Positions 1 to 6,911 of a DNA stretch of 64,000 nt are shown here, piece by piece. Source of the stretch: Tildeniella torsiva UHER 1998/13D (GTDB lineage: Bacteria > Cyanobacteriota > Cyanobacteriia > Phormidesmidales > Phormidesmidaceae); assembly GCA_019358835.1 (NCBI GenBank), contig JAHHIH010000002.1, positions 186,001 through 250,000 on the forward strand, read 5' to 3'. Each line of letters begins with the position of its first letter. Within the stretch, counting starts at the first letter, position 1. Below the pieces are notes generated by a model, which did not search any database, was not told the origin of the DNA, and saw nothing but the letters and a program-made list of their open reading frames with translations. The translations under genes and the position numbers were made by a program.

Positions 1-1403
1 TTAGCCCGCGCCGTCTTAGCCTTAGGTAACGTCATCCCTGGATGGTGCAGCGCCAGAGCCTGCTGGAGGCAATCTAGCGTTAGCAGGGGTGGCTCAGTTT
101 GCTGGGTCAGGGCCACGGCAGTTTGAGCTAACGTCGCAATTTCGCCGCCCGTGAGGCTGAGTTTTTGGGCCACGTAGGGCCAGGTCAGCGATCGCTCTTT
201 CTTGACCCCTGGGGGTAGCGCCCGTTTCCACAGCAGCTCGCGGGCCGCTGAGTCGGGAATGGGAAACTCGACGGTGCCCTTCATGGTCTGCCGCCAGGAG
301 GGCTTGATGCTTTGCAGGTAGGGGCTGCTGAGCAGAGTCAGCCCCGGCTGGCGGCGGCGCTGAATCACCCACGACTGCACCAGGGCCGACTCGATGGTGG
401 GGGTGCGGCCAAACCAGTGGGGCGCATTTTTGAGCAGCAGCACGCATGGGGGCAGGTTGACCAAGTCTTCCAGCTCGGGGATATTGCCGTCTTCATCGGG
501 GGCGATCGCCGCCAGGTCAACCATGACCAGCAGCAGCTCTAGGTCGGCGGCCAGCACCTTGGCCGCCAAGGTTTTGCCAGTACCGCTGGGGCCAGTCAGC
601 AGCACCATGGTGCCGTCGGTGGCGCGGGCGGCGGCGGCCACGGTTTTGAGCTGGGCCAGCTGGGGGTCGGGCAGCACCAGACTATTCCAGCTTTCGGCAG
701 GGATCTCAGAGGATTCCCCGGCTTCGGCGGCGGGTGCGATCGCCCAGGCGTCGAGGGTGGCGGGGTCGGGTTCCTCCGAGAGCAGGTAGGTGGTGAGGTC
801 TTCGGTCAGGCGCAGGTGGCGGCTGAGCAGGGTGGTGTCGTCAGCATTCAGCCATTCCACCAGGCCCAGGCTCGACAGGCGGCTGTTGGGGGCAATCAGG
901 GGGCGCGATCGCCGCCACTCCTGGTCGTTTCTGCACAGCAGGCGCAGGCACAGGTCAACCGTGGGTAAATCCCAGTCGGCCTCGTCGTGCTGGTAGTGCA
1001 GGTAGCTGTAGAGCCGCCCAAACCGCTGGTTGACCTCGGGGGCCAGGGCCAGCAGCAGCACATTCTTTTCAAACATCGTCAGCTGGAGGCGATCGCGCAG
1101 CTGAGGCAGGGCCAGCACTACCCCCTGCCGCTGGCTGGCCAAGATGCGGGCCTCAAGCTGCTGGGCATAGCTACCGCTGGGGCGCTGGGTCTTGGGGGGG
1201 CGGGCGTTGTCGTAGTTGGGCTGGCCGCTGAGGCTGATGATGCCCTTCCACCAGTGGCGGGTAACCCGGTCTTCGCCCGAGAGGGCAAAGTCGTCTAGCT
1301 CTTGCAGCTCGCGCTTTTGCCGCGATACGGCCACCATCAGCAGGCGATCAAGCCAGGCCAGCTCGGTTTTTAGATAGGCCCAGTTGTCGGTAAACGGCGT
1401 CAT
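1..1403 (-). CDS. AAA+ ATPase with N-terminal winged-helix region (3' end outside the window)
   Basis: Read by eye from an ATG at 1403 and open to the window edge, so at least 467 residues and C-terminally incomplete. The N-terminal half (about residues 1-190) carries the pattern of leucine-rich helices ('FEKNVLLLALAPEVNQRFG', 'PTVDLCLRLL') known from the winged-helix AAA ATPases of extracellular and thylakoid contractile injection loci. A linker with 'WNSLVLPDPQLAQL' precedes the Walker A GPSGTGKT at residues 271-278. The expected Walker B acidic pair is missing: the strand reads 'CVLLLKNAPHWFG'. The AAA lid helix 'LSLTGGEIATLAQTAV' is present, so only the extreme C-terminus is lost. ATP binding is likely and hydrolysis doubtful. 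The link to an injection system is inference from family resemblance; the leftward neighbours are not visible. Confidence 0.75.
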   Translation of the reverse strand, partial: MTPFTDNWAYLKTELAWLDRLLMVAVSRQKRELQELDDFALSGEDRVTRHWWKGIISLSGQPNYDNARPPKTQRPSGSYAQQLEARILASQRQGVVLALPQLRDRLQLTMFEKNVLLLALAPEVNQRFGRLYSYLHYQHDEADWDLPTVDLCLRLLCRNDQEWRRSRPLIAPNSRLSSLGLVEWLNADDTTLLSRHLRLTEDLTTYLLSEEPDPATLDAWAIAPAAEAGESSEIPAESWNSLVLPDPQLAQLKTVAAAARATDGTMVLLTGPSGTGKTLAAKVLAADLELLLVMVDLAAIAPDEDGNIPELEDLVNLPPCVLLLKNAPHWFGRTPTIESALVQSWVIQRRRQPGLTLLSSPYLQSIKPSWRQTMKGTVEFPIPDSAARELLWKRALPPGVKKERSLTWPYVAQKLSLTGGEIATLAQTAVALTQQTEPPLLTLDCLQQALALHHPGMTLPKAKTARA

Positions 1404-1422
1404 TCTCTCGAAATTAGGCCCC

Positions 1423-1851
1423 TCAGGGTTGGACATAGCCCAGCACTCGAATAAATTCCAAAGGCAGCCCGTCGGCATCGGCGAGAAAGGCGACCTCATA
1501 GACGCGATCGCCAATGATTTGCTGCTGCGGTTCTAGCAGCACCGTCAGCTCTCCCGCCGCCGCCGCAAACCGCTGGCGCACCTCCCCTAGCCAAGCAGGC
1601 AGGCTGGCGGTCGCCTCGGTCAGATCAAAGGATAGATGATAGTAGCCGGTATAGTGCTCATCGCTGAAGGCATCGGCGGCGGGGCGGGGCTCCGGCACCT
1701 GCATCAGCTCAATGCGGCCCCCCAGCCCCTCCATCCAGCAGGCCAGGGTAATGCCAGCAGTAAAGCGTTCGTGGACGGTAAACCCCAGGGCTTCGTAGAA
1801 CGCGATCGCGCGGTGAATATCCTGGGTGCGAATTGATGCGTGGTGGAGCAT
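1423..1851 (-). CDS. VOC (glyoxalase/bleomycin-resistance) family protein
   Basis: A 142-residue single-domain protein of the vicinal oxygen chelate fold. The start 'MLHHASIRTQDIHRAIAFYEALGF' type beta-alpha opening, the central Glu-containing strand 'GRIELMQVPEP', the histidine in 'GYYHLSFDL' and the terminal 'DADGLPLEFIRVLGY' match the lactoylglutathione lyase (GloA-like) pattern, with His near residue 3, Glu in IELM, His in YYHLSF and Glu in LEFI as likely metal ligands. Substrate is not defined; methylglyoxal detoxification is the family default but many cyanobacterial VOC proteins are uncharacterised. It ends 20 bases downstream-side from the AAA gene start and follows the TIGR02652 gene by 8 bases, so the three may be co-transcribed leftwards. 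Confidence 0.8.
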   Translation of the reverse strand: MLHHASIRTQDIHRAIAFYEALGFTVHERFTAGITLACWMEGLGGRIELMQVPEPRPAADAFSDEHYTGYYHLSFDLTEATASLPAWLGEVRQRFAAAAGELTVLLEPQQQIIGDRVYEVAFLADADGLPLEFIRVLGYVQP

Positions 1852-1859
1852 CGGGCGGG

Positions 1860-2372
1860 CTATTCAAATAAACGAAAATAGGGGTAGCGCACCGGCACGC
1901 CGGGCTCTTTCTCCAGGCTAAAGTTGATCACCGCCCAGCGGGGGTCAACCTCGGCAGAGGGGCTAAACTCCACCGGCAGGCCATAGAGCTTAGGCGCTGT
2001 GGAGGTTTCGACCTGGCCGCGCCAGGGATTGTTGCGCTCTAGGTAGGCATTGACTAGCTCTTGGTAGCGCGCGGCGATGATTACCCGCGTGGCCCGGTAG
2101 CCCTGGGTATAGAGGCGATCGAGCGCCTCGTGAATCTCAAAGCGAATGCCGTCGGGGTGGGTGTGCTGGCGATACCATTCGCCTTCCCACTGCCGCCAGT
2201 GGCGGCCCGATTGCAGGTGTACCAATTCCTTTGAGTCGGGGTCGGCCTCAAAGGCACCGTGGCGGGTGCACAGATACGTGTCGGTCAGCGTCAGGGCCGG
2301 AATCGTTTGGCGGCAGTGAGGGCACTGGATTTCTGGGCCATAGATGGGGTACTGCAAGGCGGAGTTGACCAT
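1860..2372 (-). CDS. TIGR02652-type conserved cyanobacterial protein with Cys/His zinc site
   Basis: A 170-residue cytosolic protein. Residues 17-35 hold CPHC followed by C..HG, a treble-clef or zinc-ribbon-like metal site ('IQCPHCRQTI', 'YLCTRHGAFEAD'). The rest is a compact alpha/beta domain containing 'SGRHWRQWEGEWYRQHTHPDG' type aromatic residues and the arginine-rich helix 'GYRATRVIIAARYQELVNAY'. I recognise this as the family annotated TIGR02652 in cyanobacteria; no function is established. It is the first gene of a possible leftward unit with the VOC protein and the AAA ATPase, and is divergent from the carbonic anhydrase-like gene, separated by about 180 bases that should contain both promoters. 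Confidence 0.75.
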   Translation of the reverse strand: MVNSALQYPIYGPEIQCPHCRQTIPALTLTDTYLCTRHGAFEADPDSKELVHLQSGRHWRQWEGEWYRQHTHPDGIRFEIHEALDRLYTQGYRATRVIIAARYQELVNAYLERNNPWRGQVETSTAPKLYGLPVEFSPSAEVDPRWAVINFSLEKEPGVPVRYPYFRLFE

Positions 2373-2549
2373 TGGGCTGAAACCAGACGTGTCCTCTTGA
2401 GGGCGGCAGGCAAAGGGGCAATAAACAGATGGGGTCGGGGGCTATAGCCGTATTATACCTGTGGGAACTCGGCTGTCTCCGTAGCCGGGGTATCCCATTG
2501 TCTGAAACCGCCGACTTTTTTGGGAACTTCCCTGGAGACTCCTCTGGCT

Positions 2550-3077
2550 ATGGCCTTTTCCCCCAGTTCGCTCTGGCCCCGACCCGATCTGTCTCAGGCC
2601 GCCTTTGTGGCCCCCAATGCCACGGTGATGGGGCAAATTACGCTCCACGAAGGCTGCAACATTTGGTACGGTGCCGTGCTGCGCGGCGATGTCGAACGCA
2701 TTGAAGTCGGAGCCTACAGCAATGTGCAAGATGGCGCGATTCTCCACGGCGACCCCGGCCAGCCGACGGTGCTCGAAGACTACGTTACCGTGGGTCATCG
2801 GGCCGTCATCCACAGCGCCCACATCGAGCGGGGCTGCCTGATCGGCATCGGGGCGATCGTGCTGGATGGGGTGCGGGTGGGCACCGGCAGCATTGTCGGG
2901 GCCGGTGCGGTGGTGACGAAGGATGTGCCGATGCGATCGCTCGTCATGGGTGTTCCTGGCAAAGTGGTGCGCCACATCTCCGATCAGCAGGCCCTAGAAC
3001 TGCTAGAGCACGCTCAGAAGTACTACCAACTCGCCCTAGCCCACGCCGGGCAAAGCAACGACCTGGGGTTTATCTAA
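2550..3077 (+). CDS. Gamma-carbonic anhydrase family protein (left-handed beta-helix)
   Basis: A 175-residue protein made of hexapeptide repeats (I/V-G-x-G/N-x-x), which form a trimeric left-handed parallel beta-helix, followed by a C-terminal alpha helix ('ALELLEHAQKYYQLALAHA'). The three histidines that bind zinc in gamma-carbonic anhydrases are in place: His in 'AILHGD', then two in 'VGHRAVIH'. Arg and Asp in 'VLRGD' and the Gln in 'SNVQDG' are also conserved. This is the short CaiE/YrdA-like form without the Rubisco-like repeats of CcmM. ATG 2550 is preferred; an in-frame TTG at 2520 lacks support, and GGAG lies 13 bases upstream of the ATG. Activity as a carbonic anhydrase is not certain for this subgroup. 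Confidence 0.85.
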   Translation: MAFSPSSLWPRPDLSQAAFVAPNATVMGQITLHEGCNIWYGAVLRGDVERIEVGAYSNVQDGAILHGDPGQPTVLEDYVTVGHRAVIHSAHIERGCLIGIGAIVLDGVRVGTGSIVGAGAVVTKDVPMRSLVMGVPGKVVRHISDQQALELLEHAQKYYQLALAHAGQSNDLGFI

Positions 3078-3142
3078 TCTAAAGGATGTCGCTATGGTGT
3101 AGTAAAGGCAGTGATTTCTATCCCCCGACCGTTAGGCTACCT

Positions 3143-4009
3143 ATGATGTTTTGGCCCCACCCAACCCAGAACCTCACTTCACAGACGCGCACGTCTATTC
3201 CATGGATAGGGCGATTGATAGCTGCTACCCTCTGTCTGCTCCTCTGGACGGGCTGGTGCCTTCCCGCCCTGGCCCAATCTACCCCGGCGGATCTTTCCCC
3301 CCAGGTGGTGCAGGAGATTTCTGACCTGCGCCAAAAAGCCTTTACGGCATCTCAAAGGGGTCAGTTTGTTGAGGCCGAAACCTACTGGAGCCAGCTGATC
3401 GACTACCTGCCCAACGAAGCCGCCCTGTGGAGCAACCGGGGCAACGTGCGGGTGAGCCAAAACAAGCTGACTGACGCGCTGGATGACTATAACCAGGCGG
3501 TGGCCCTGGCCCCGGAGCAGCCCGATCCTTACCTGAATCGGGGGGCGGCTCTGGAGGGATTGGGGCGTTGGGAGGATGCGATCGCCGACTACACCACTCT
3601 CCTCACCCTCAACCCCAACGATGCCGCCGCCTACAACAACCGGGGCAACGCCCAGGCCGGCCTCGGCAACTGGGAAACCGCCCTGGCCGACTACCAAAAA
3701 GCCGTCGACCTCGACCCCAAATTTGCCTTTGCCCGCGTCAACGCCGCCCTGGCTGAGTACCAGCTGGGCCACGCTGACGAGGCCATTCGCCAGTTCCGCA
3801 GCCTCACCCGGCGCTACCCCAGCTTTGCCGATGCCCGCGCCGCCCTTACCGCCGCCCTCTGGGGCCAGGGCCAAAGCGGCGAAGCCGAGAGCAACTGGGT
3901 GGCCGTCATGGGCCTCGATCGCCGCTACAAAGACCTCGATTGGGTCACTAGCGTGCGCCGCTGGCCCCCCGCCATGGTCGCCGCCCTAGAGCGGTTCTTG
4001 CACCTATAG
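3143..4009 (+). CDS. Secreted or membrane-anchored tetratricopeptide repeat protein
   Basis: About 288 residues from the ATG at 3143. A hydrophobic segment ('LIAATLCLLLWTGWCLPALAQS') ending in ALA-Q looks like a cleavable signal peptide, so the mature protein should be periplasmic or lumenal. At least four TPR units follow, e.g. 'ALWSNRGNVRVSQNKLTDAL', 'DPYLNRGAALEGLGRWEDAI', 'AAYNNRGNAQAGLGNWETAL', each with the TPR pattern W/Y-x2-G/R-x-A/G. The family type (NRG-containing TPR) is common in cyanobacteria and serves as a protein-docking scaffold; some members are linked to photosystem assembly, but no partner can be named here. An earlier in-frame ATG exists at 3086 but would bury the signal peptide and has no spaced ribosome binding site. 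Confidence 0.75.
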   Translation: MMFWPHPTQNLTSQTRTSIPWIGRLIAATLCLLLWTGWCLPALAQSTPADLSPQVVQEISDLRQKAFTASQRGQFVEAETYWSQLIDYLPNEAALWSNRGNVRVSQNKLTDALDDYNQAVALAPEQPDPYLNRGAALEGLGRWEDAIADYTTLLTLNPNDAAAYNNRGNAQAGLGNWETALADYQKAVDLDPKFAFARVNAALAEYQLGHADEAIRQFRSLTRRYPSFADARAALTAALWGQGQSGEAESNWVAVMGLDRRYKDLDWVTSVRRWPPAMVAALERFLHL

Positions 4010-4016
4010 TGAGGGT

Positions 4017-4685
4017 ATGGCCAAAGTTGTTGCCATTACAGAAGCATTCAAAACCCTGGCAGAAGTAGAAACTCGCCTAGGGCTAAGCCGCAGTGAAGAT
4101 GCGACATTTTTCTCGGAGTGGCGCGCACCGCTACCCAGCCTTAGTGCTGTGGAGAGCGATCGCTTGGAAGTCATGCGGCAGCGGCTGTTGTATCACCGGG
4201 CTGACGGAGATTTGCTAGAAGGCTCCGTCATGCTGCTGGTGGCATCTCCGCTACTAGAGCTAGCGGGCTTCTATGACCCGCCTTTTAAGCTCAAAGCTGA
4301 AGCTGCGGTAGAAATCGTCGTAGACGACGGAGAAGAGGTGCTGCGAGGGCGCATTGACGCGCTGATCTTGCAGCAAAGTGGGCAGCAAACCTTTTGGGTA
4401 CTCGTGCTAGAGGCTAAGAAAACGACCATTTCTACCCGTTCTGCCCTACCCCAGGCCTTAGCCTACATGATGGCCAACACCCAGCCTGGCCTACCGACCT
4501 TTGGCCTGCTCACCAACGGCGACGACGTACTATTTGTGAAGCTAGCCACTCAACCCGTCAATCAATACAGCCTGTCGCGGGTGTTCTCTCTCTACACATT
4601 GCCCGAAGAATCGCAGGTAGCCTTACAGATTCTCAAGCGCATTGGCGGTGCGATTACTGCGTTGGCACCCGACCAAGCAGGCTAG
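4017..4685 (+). CDS. Orphan HsdR N-terminal-like PD-(D/E)XK nuclease-domain protein
   Basis: A 222-residue protein that resembles only the N-terminal nuclease domain of type I restriction subunit R (HsdR_N). The PD-(D/E)XK signature is visible: Asp114 in 'RGRIDALIL', then Glu132-x-Lys134 in 'WVLVLEAKKT', followed by a QxxxY-like helix 'ALPQALAYMMAN'. There is no helicase motor, and no hsdM or hsdS nearby, so it is not part of a working type I system. Such stand-alone proteins are frequent in cyanobacteria and their role is unknown. It begins 8 bases after the TPR gene stop, so both could share a transcript. Confidence 0.7.
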   Translation: MAKVVAITEAFKTLAEVETRLGLSRSEDATFFSEWRAPLPSLSAVESDRLEVMRQRLLYHRADGDLLEGSVMLLVASPLLELAGFYDPPFKLKAEAAVEIVVDDGEEVLRGRIDALILQQSGQQTFWVLVLEAKKTTISTRSALPQALAYMMANTQPGLPTFGLLTNGDDVLFVKLATQPVNQYSLSRVFSLYTLPEESQVALQILKRIGGAITALAPDQAG

Positions 4686-4741
4686 TCAACCCACTCGCCA
4701 GCTCATACAGCGCAGCAGAAATTCCATGCTATTTTTAAGAT

Positions 4742-4756
4742 AACGAGCGCTCAGTT
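4742..4756. promoter_or_regulatory. Palindromic candidate TetR operator
   Basis: AACGAGCGCTCAGTT contains the perfect 8-base palindrome GAGCGCTC at 4745-4752. It lies 8 bases before the ATG of the TetR-family gene and just after a plausible -10 hexamer TAAGAT (4736-4741). TetR regulators usually bind such palindromes over their own promoter, so autoregulation of the three-gene operon is inferred. Confidence 0.45.
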
Positions 4757-4764
4757 AAAAAAGA

Positions 4765-5349
4765 ATGCCCAAGGTTGTCGATCACGACGAATACCGCAAA
4801 GTGCTGCTGGAGCAGTGCTTTGATCTGTTTGCCGACCACGGCTATGCCAGCCTGACCACGCGGCAAATCGCCAAGGCTTTGGGGGTTTCTACTGGCACGC
4901 TGTATTACTACTTCCCCAGCAAAGAAGACCTGTTTATGCAGCTCATCGAAGAGCTGACCACTCAGGATTTACTGCGAGCGACCGCTCAGATTGAGGAGCT
5001 GAGTACTCTAAGGGAGCGCATTTTGGCCCTAGGAGATTTTTTGGCCGCCAACGAAGACTATTTCATCAAGCAGACGTTGCTGATGATGGATTTTTATCAG
5101 CAGGCGGGGGTGGGGCAGTCGCGTGTGAATGAGGCTTTGCAGCGGGTGAGTATGCGATCGCGCGACGAAATCATGACTGCCCTTCAGCTCGACAATCCCC
5201 TGCTTGCCACCCATGTGCTCTGCCTAATCGACGGGCTGATCGCCGAGCGCATGGTGAACCCAGAAATGGTGTCCTACCGCGAGCAGGCCGAGCTTTTGGC
5301 CGACTTGCTCACCGCCTACCTAGAGAACATTTCTGGAGGAAAGCGATGA
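4765..5349 (+). CDS. TetR/AcrR family transcriptional regulator
   Basis: A 194-residue regulator. Residues about 10-60 form the TetR_N helix-turn-helix: 'ADHGYASLTTRQIAKALGVS' then 'GTLYYYFPSKEDLF', the hallmark of this family. The C-terminal all-helical part should bind an unknown ligand and dimerise. It is the first gene of an operon: its TGA overlaps the ATG of the next gene by 4 bases, and that gene overlaps a GNAT acetyltransferase in the same way. The palindrome GAGCGCTC sits directly upstream, so it probably represses itself and the two genes behind it. Ligand and regulon are unknown. Confidence 0.9.
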   Translation: MPKVVDHDEYRKVLLEQCFDLFADHGYASLTTRQIAKALGVSTGTLYYYFPSKEDLFMQLIEELTTQDLLRATAQIEELSTLRERILALGDFLAANEDYFIKQTLLMMDFYQQAGVGQSRVNEALQRVSMRSRDEIMTALQLDNPLLATHVLCLIDGLIAERMVNPEMVSYREQAELLADLLTAYLENISGGKR

Positions 5350-5570
5350 CTCTGCGTTCCCGTAGGGTGGCCGTTCGCCGTTCGCCCTGGGTGTGGCTGC
5401 GCTATGGCCGCCGCCATCTCTATCCCTGGATGGTCTTGCTCAGGGCTGGATGGCAGTGGCTGCTGCTGTGCGGCATCGATCGCGATCGTGCCGCCATTCG
5501 CTGGATGGCCACCCTGGTCAAGATCGATGGCGTTAAGCTGACCGCGTTTCTCAACGACCTGATCTGGTGA
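5346..5570 (+). CDS. Small basic protein, 74 residues, translationally coupled
   Basis: A 74-residue, strongly basic, tryptophan-rich protein with a central hydrophobic stretch ('YPWMVLLRAGWQWLLLCGI') that could lie on or in the membrane. The N-terminus is rich in Arg ('RSRRVAVRRSPWVWLRYGRR'). I do not recognise a family. Evidence that it is real: an ATGA overlap with the TetR gene upstream, a GTGA overlap with the GNAT gene downstream, and GGAGG immediately upstream (5335-5339). The position between a TetR regulator and an acetyltransferase suggests a shared job, which remains unknown. Confidence 0.65.
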   Translation: MTLRSRRVAVRRSPWVWLRYGRRHLYPWMVLLRAGWQWLLLCGIDRDRAAIRWMATLVKIDGVKLTAFLNDLIW

Positions 5571-6202
5571 ACCCTATGGAAACTCTAGCCCTAACCGCCC
5601 TGCAACCGACTCAGTTTGATGCGGCCACTGACCTGCTGTGCGCGGCCTTTGCCGATGACCCGCTGTTTAACTACCTGGTGCCCGCCGATGTGGGCGATCG
5701 CAGCGAGCTGATGACCTATCTGTTTCGCCTGCTGCTGCTCTGCGGGGCCGGGGGTAGCCACAGCTATTGCCTCACCGATGACCGGGCAAACACCCTCAAA
5801 GGCATAGTGATTTGGATGCCGCCTGGGCAATCTGTGGGATTGGTCGATATGCTGCGGGCTGGGCTATATGGGTTGCCCTTTCGTCTACCGCTGCCCTATT
5901 TGCCCCGCTGGCAGGCGGCCCTGGCCCTCGACCACTATCGCCACCAGGCCATGCCCCAGCCCCACTGGTATCTGATGCTGCTGGCCGTTAGCCCCAGCTA
6001 CCAGCGCCAGGGCGTGGGCCACCAGCTCATGCAGCCCGGATTACAGGAAAGTGCACGTACTCAGCACCCCTGCTACGTCGAAACCTCCACCGAGGGGGCA
6101 GTGCGCTTTTACCAACGCCACGGCTTTGAAATTGTCAAAACTGGCCCCTTTGGTGAGCAAGCTCCCCCGTTTTGGACGCTACAGCGACGGGGAGGGGAGT
6201 AG
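5567..6202 (+). CDS. GNAT family N-acetyltransferase
   Basis: A 211-residue protein of the GCN5-related N-acetyltransferase fold. The acetyl-CoA binding motif A is visible as 'LLAVSPSYQRQGVGHQLMQP' (pattern Q/R-x2-G-x-G/A), followed by motif B 'CYVETSTEGAVRFYQRHGFE'. The N-terminal 'FADDPLFNYLVPAD' resembles the subgroup close to puromycin acetyltransferases and fungal GNATs. The acceptor is unknown. GTG 5567 overlaps the preceding stop by 4 bases (GTGA); the ATG at 5576 is an alternative. Last gene of the TetR operon; it is convergent with the DUF937 gene across a heptameric repeat patch. Confidence 0.85.
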   Translation: MNPMETLALTALQPTQFDAATDLLCAAFADDPLFNYLVPADVGDRSELMTYLFRLLLLCGAGGSHSYCLTDDRANTLKGIVIWMPPGQSVGLVDMLRAGLYGLPFRLPLPYLPRWQAALALDHYRHQAMPQPHWYLMLLAVSPSYQRQGVGHQLMQPGLQESARTQHPCYVETSTEGAVRFYQRHGFEIVKTGPFGEQAPPFWTLQRRGGE

Positions 6203-6329
6203 GTGAGTAGATGGGTAGGTGGGTAGGTGAGTAGATGGGTAGGTGGGTGGATGATTGAACGAGTAGAGGGTAGATGGATTTTGTTGCTTACTTCACCCCT
6301 GCCCACCCACACACCCACACACCCTCTAC
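6203..6329. repeat. Heptamer-type short tandem repeats forming a G-rich/C-rich inverted pair
   Basis: The left half is built from variants of GGTAGGTGGGTAGATG and the right half from CACCCACACACCCACAC-like units, so the two halves are roughly complementary. A perfect 9-base pair GTAGAGGGT (6263-6271) / ACCCTCTAC (6321-6329) could close a hairpin. It separates two convergent genes and reaches over the last bases of the DUF937 gene, where it could act as a bidirectional terminator. It resembles cyanobacterial STRR sequences. Confidence 0.7.
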
Positions 6330-6853
6330 TGGGGCGGGTTCAAAAAGCGTCCGGCAAACTTCATTACGGTGCCCAGGTCAGTGGTGTTAGGACTGTTGGA
6401 ATCCAGAAACGCCTTGAGCAGCGGGTTGCCGCTGCTGGCTGCACCGGGCTTAGTGGCCCCCATGCCCAGCAGCCCAATCACGACGGGCAATAGCTTAGGC
6501 AGCAGGGTTTGAATTGTGCCTGCATTGAGGCCGCTTTTTTGGGCGACGGCTTCAATCAGCTGCTGCTGCATTTCGGGCGGAATGGCGGCGGCCAGTGCAG
6601 CGGCACCGCCGTTTCCGGCCAGTTTGCCGAGCATGCCCTCGAGCTGACCGGTGCCTAGGGTGGTGGCCTGCTGCTTGAGGGTGGGCTGTAGCGCACCCCC
6701 TAGGGCGTTGAGAATGCCCCCCAGTTGATCGGTGTTCATGCCCTGGCTACCGGCGAGCTGCTGGACGGAGGCCATGACCGAGCTGAGCTGGTCGATGCTG
6801 CCCTGCTGGTTGGGGTTGTTAATCGAGCTAAGCACATCAAAAAACAGAGACAT
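6326..6853 (-). CDS. DUF937 (YidB-like) domain protein
   Basis: A 175-residue Ala/Gly/Leu/Gln-rich helical protein. The pattern 'MSLFFDVLSSINNP', repeated short amphipathic helices with 'QLGGILNALGGALQPTLKQQ' and the terminal 'GTVMKFAGRFLN' fit the DUF937 family, which is mostly uncharacterised. No signal peptide or membrane segment is seen. It lies 58 bases downstream of the PstS-like/DUF4912 fusion on the same strand and could be co-transcribed with it. ATG at 6853 is preceded on its strand by AAAGGAACC, a good ribosome binding site. Confidence 0.8.
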   Translation of the reverse strand: MSLFFDVLSSINNPNQQGSIDQLSSVMASVQQLAGSQGMNTDQLGGILNALGGALQPTLKQQATTLGTGQLEGMLGKLAGNGGAAALAAAIPPEMQQQLIEAVAQKSGLNAGTIQTLLPKLLPVVIGLLGMGATKPGAASSGNPLLKAFLDSNSPNTTDLGTVMKFAGRFLNPPQ

Positions 6854-6911
6854 GGTGGTTCCTTTCGATTAAATACGGTCATGAAACAGGGGGAAATGCC
6901 AGGCGCAGGGC

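Noticed and set aside
3179-3874. Long minus-strand open frame opposite the TPR gene
   Set aside because: A compositional shadow of G+C-rich codons; the plus-strand TPR protein has clear repeats and a signal peptide.
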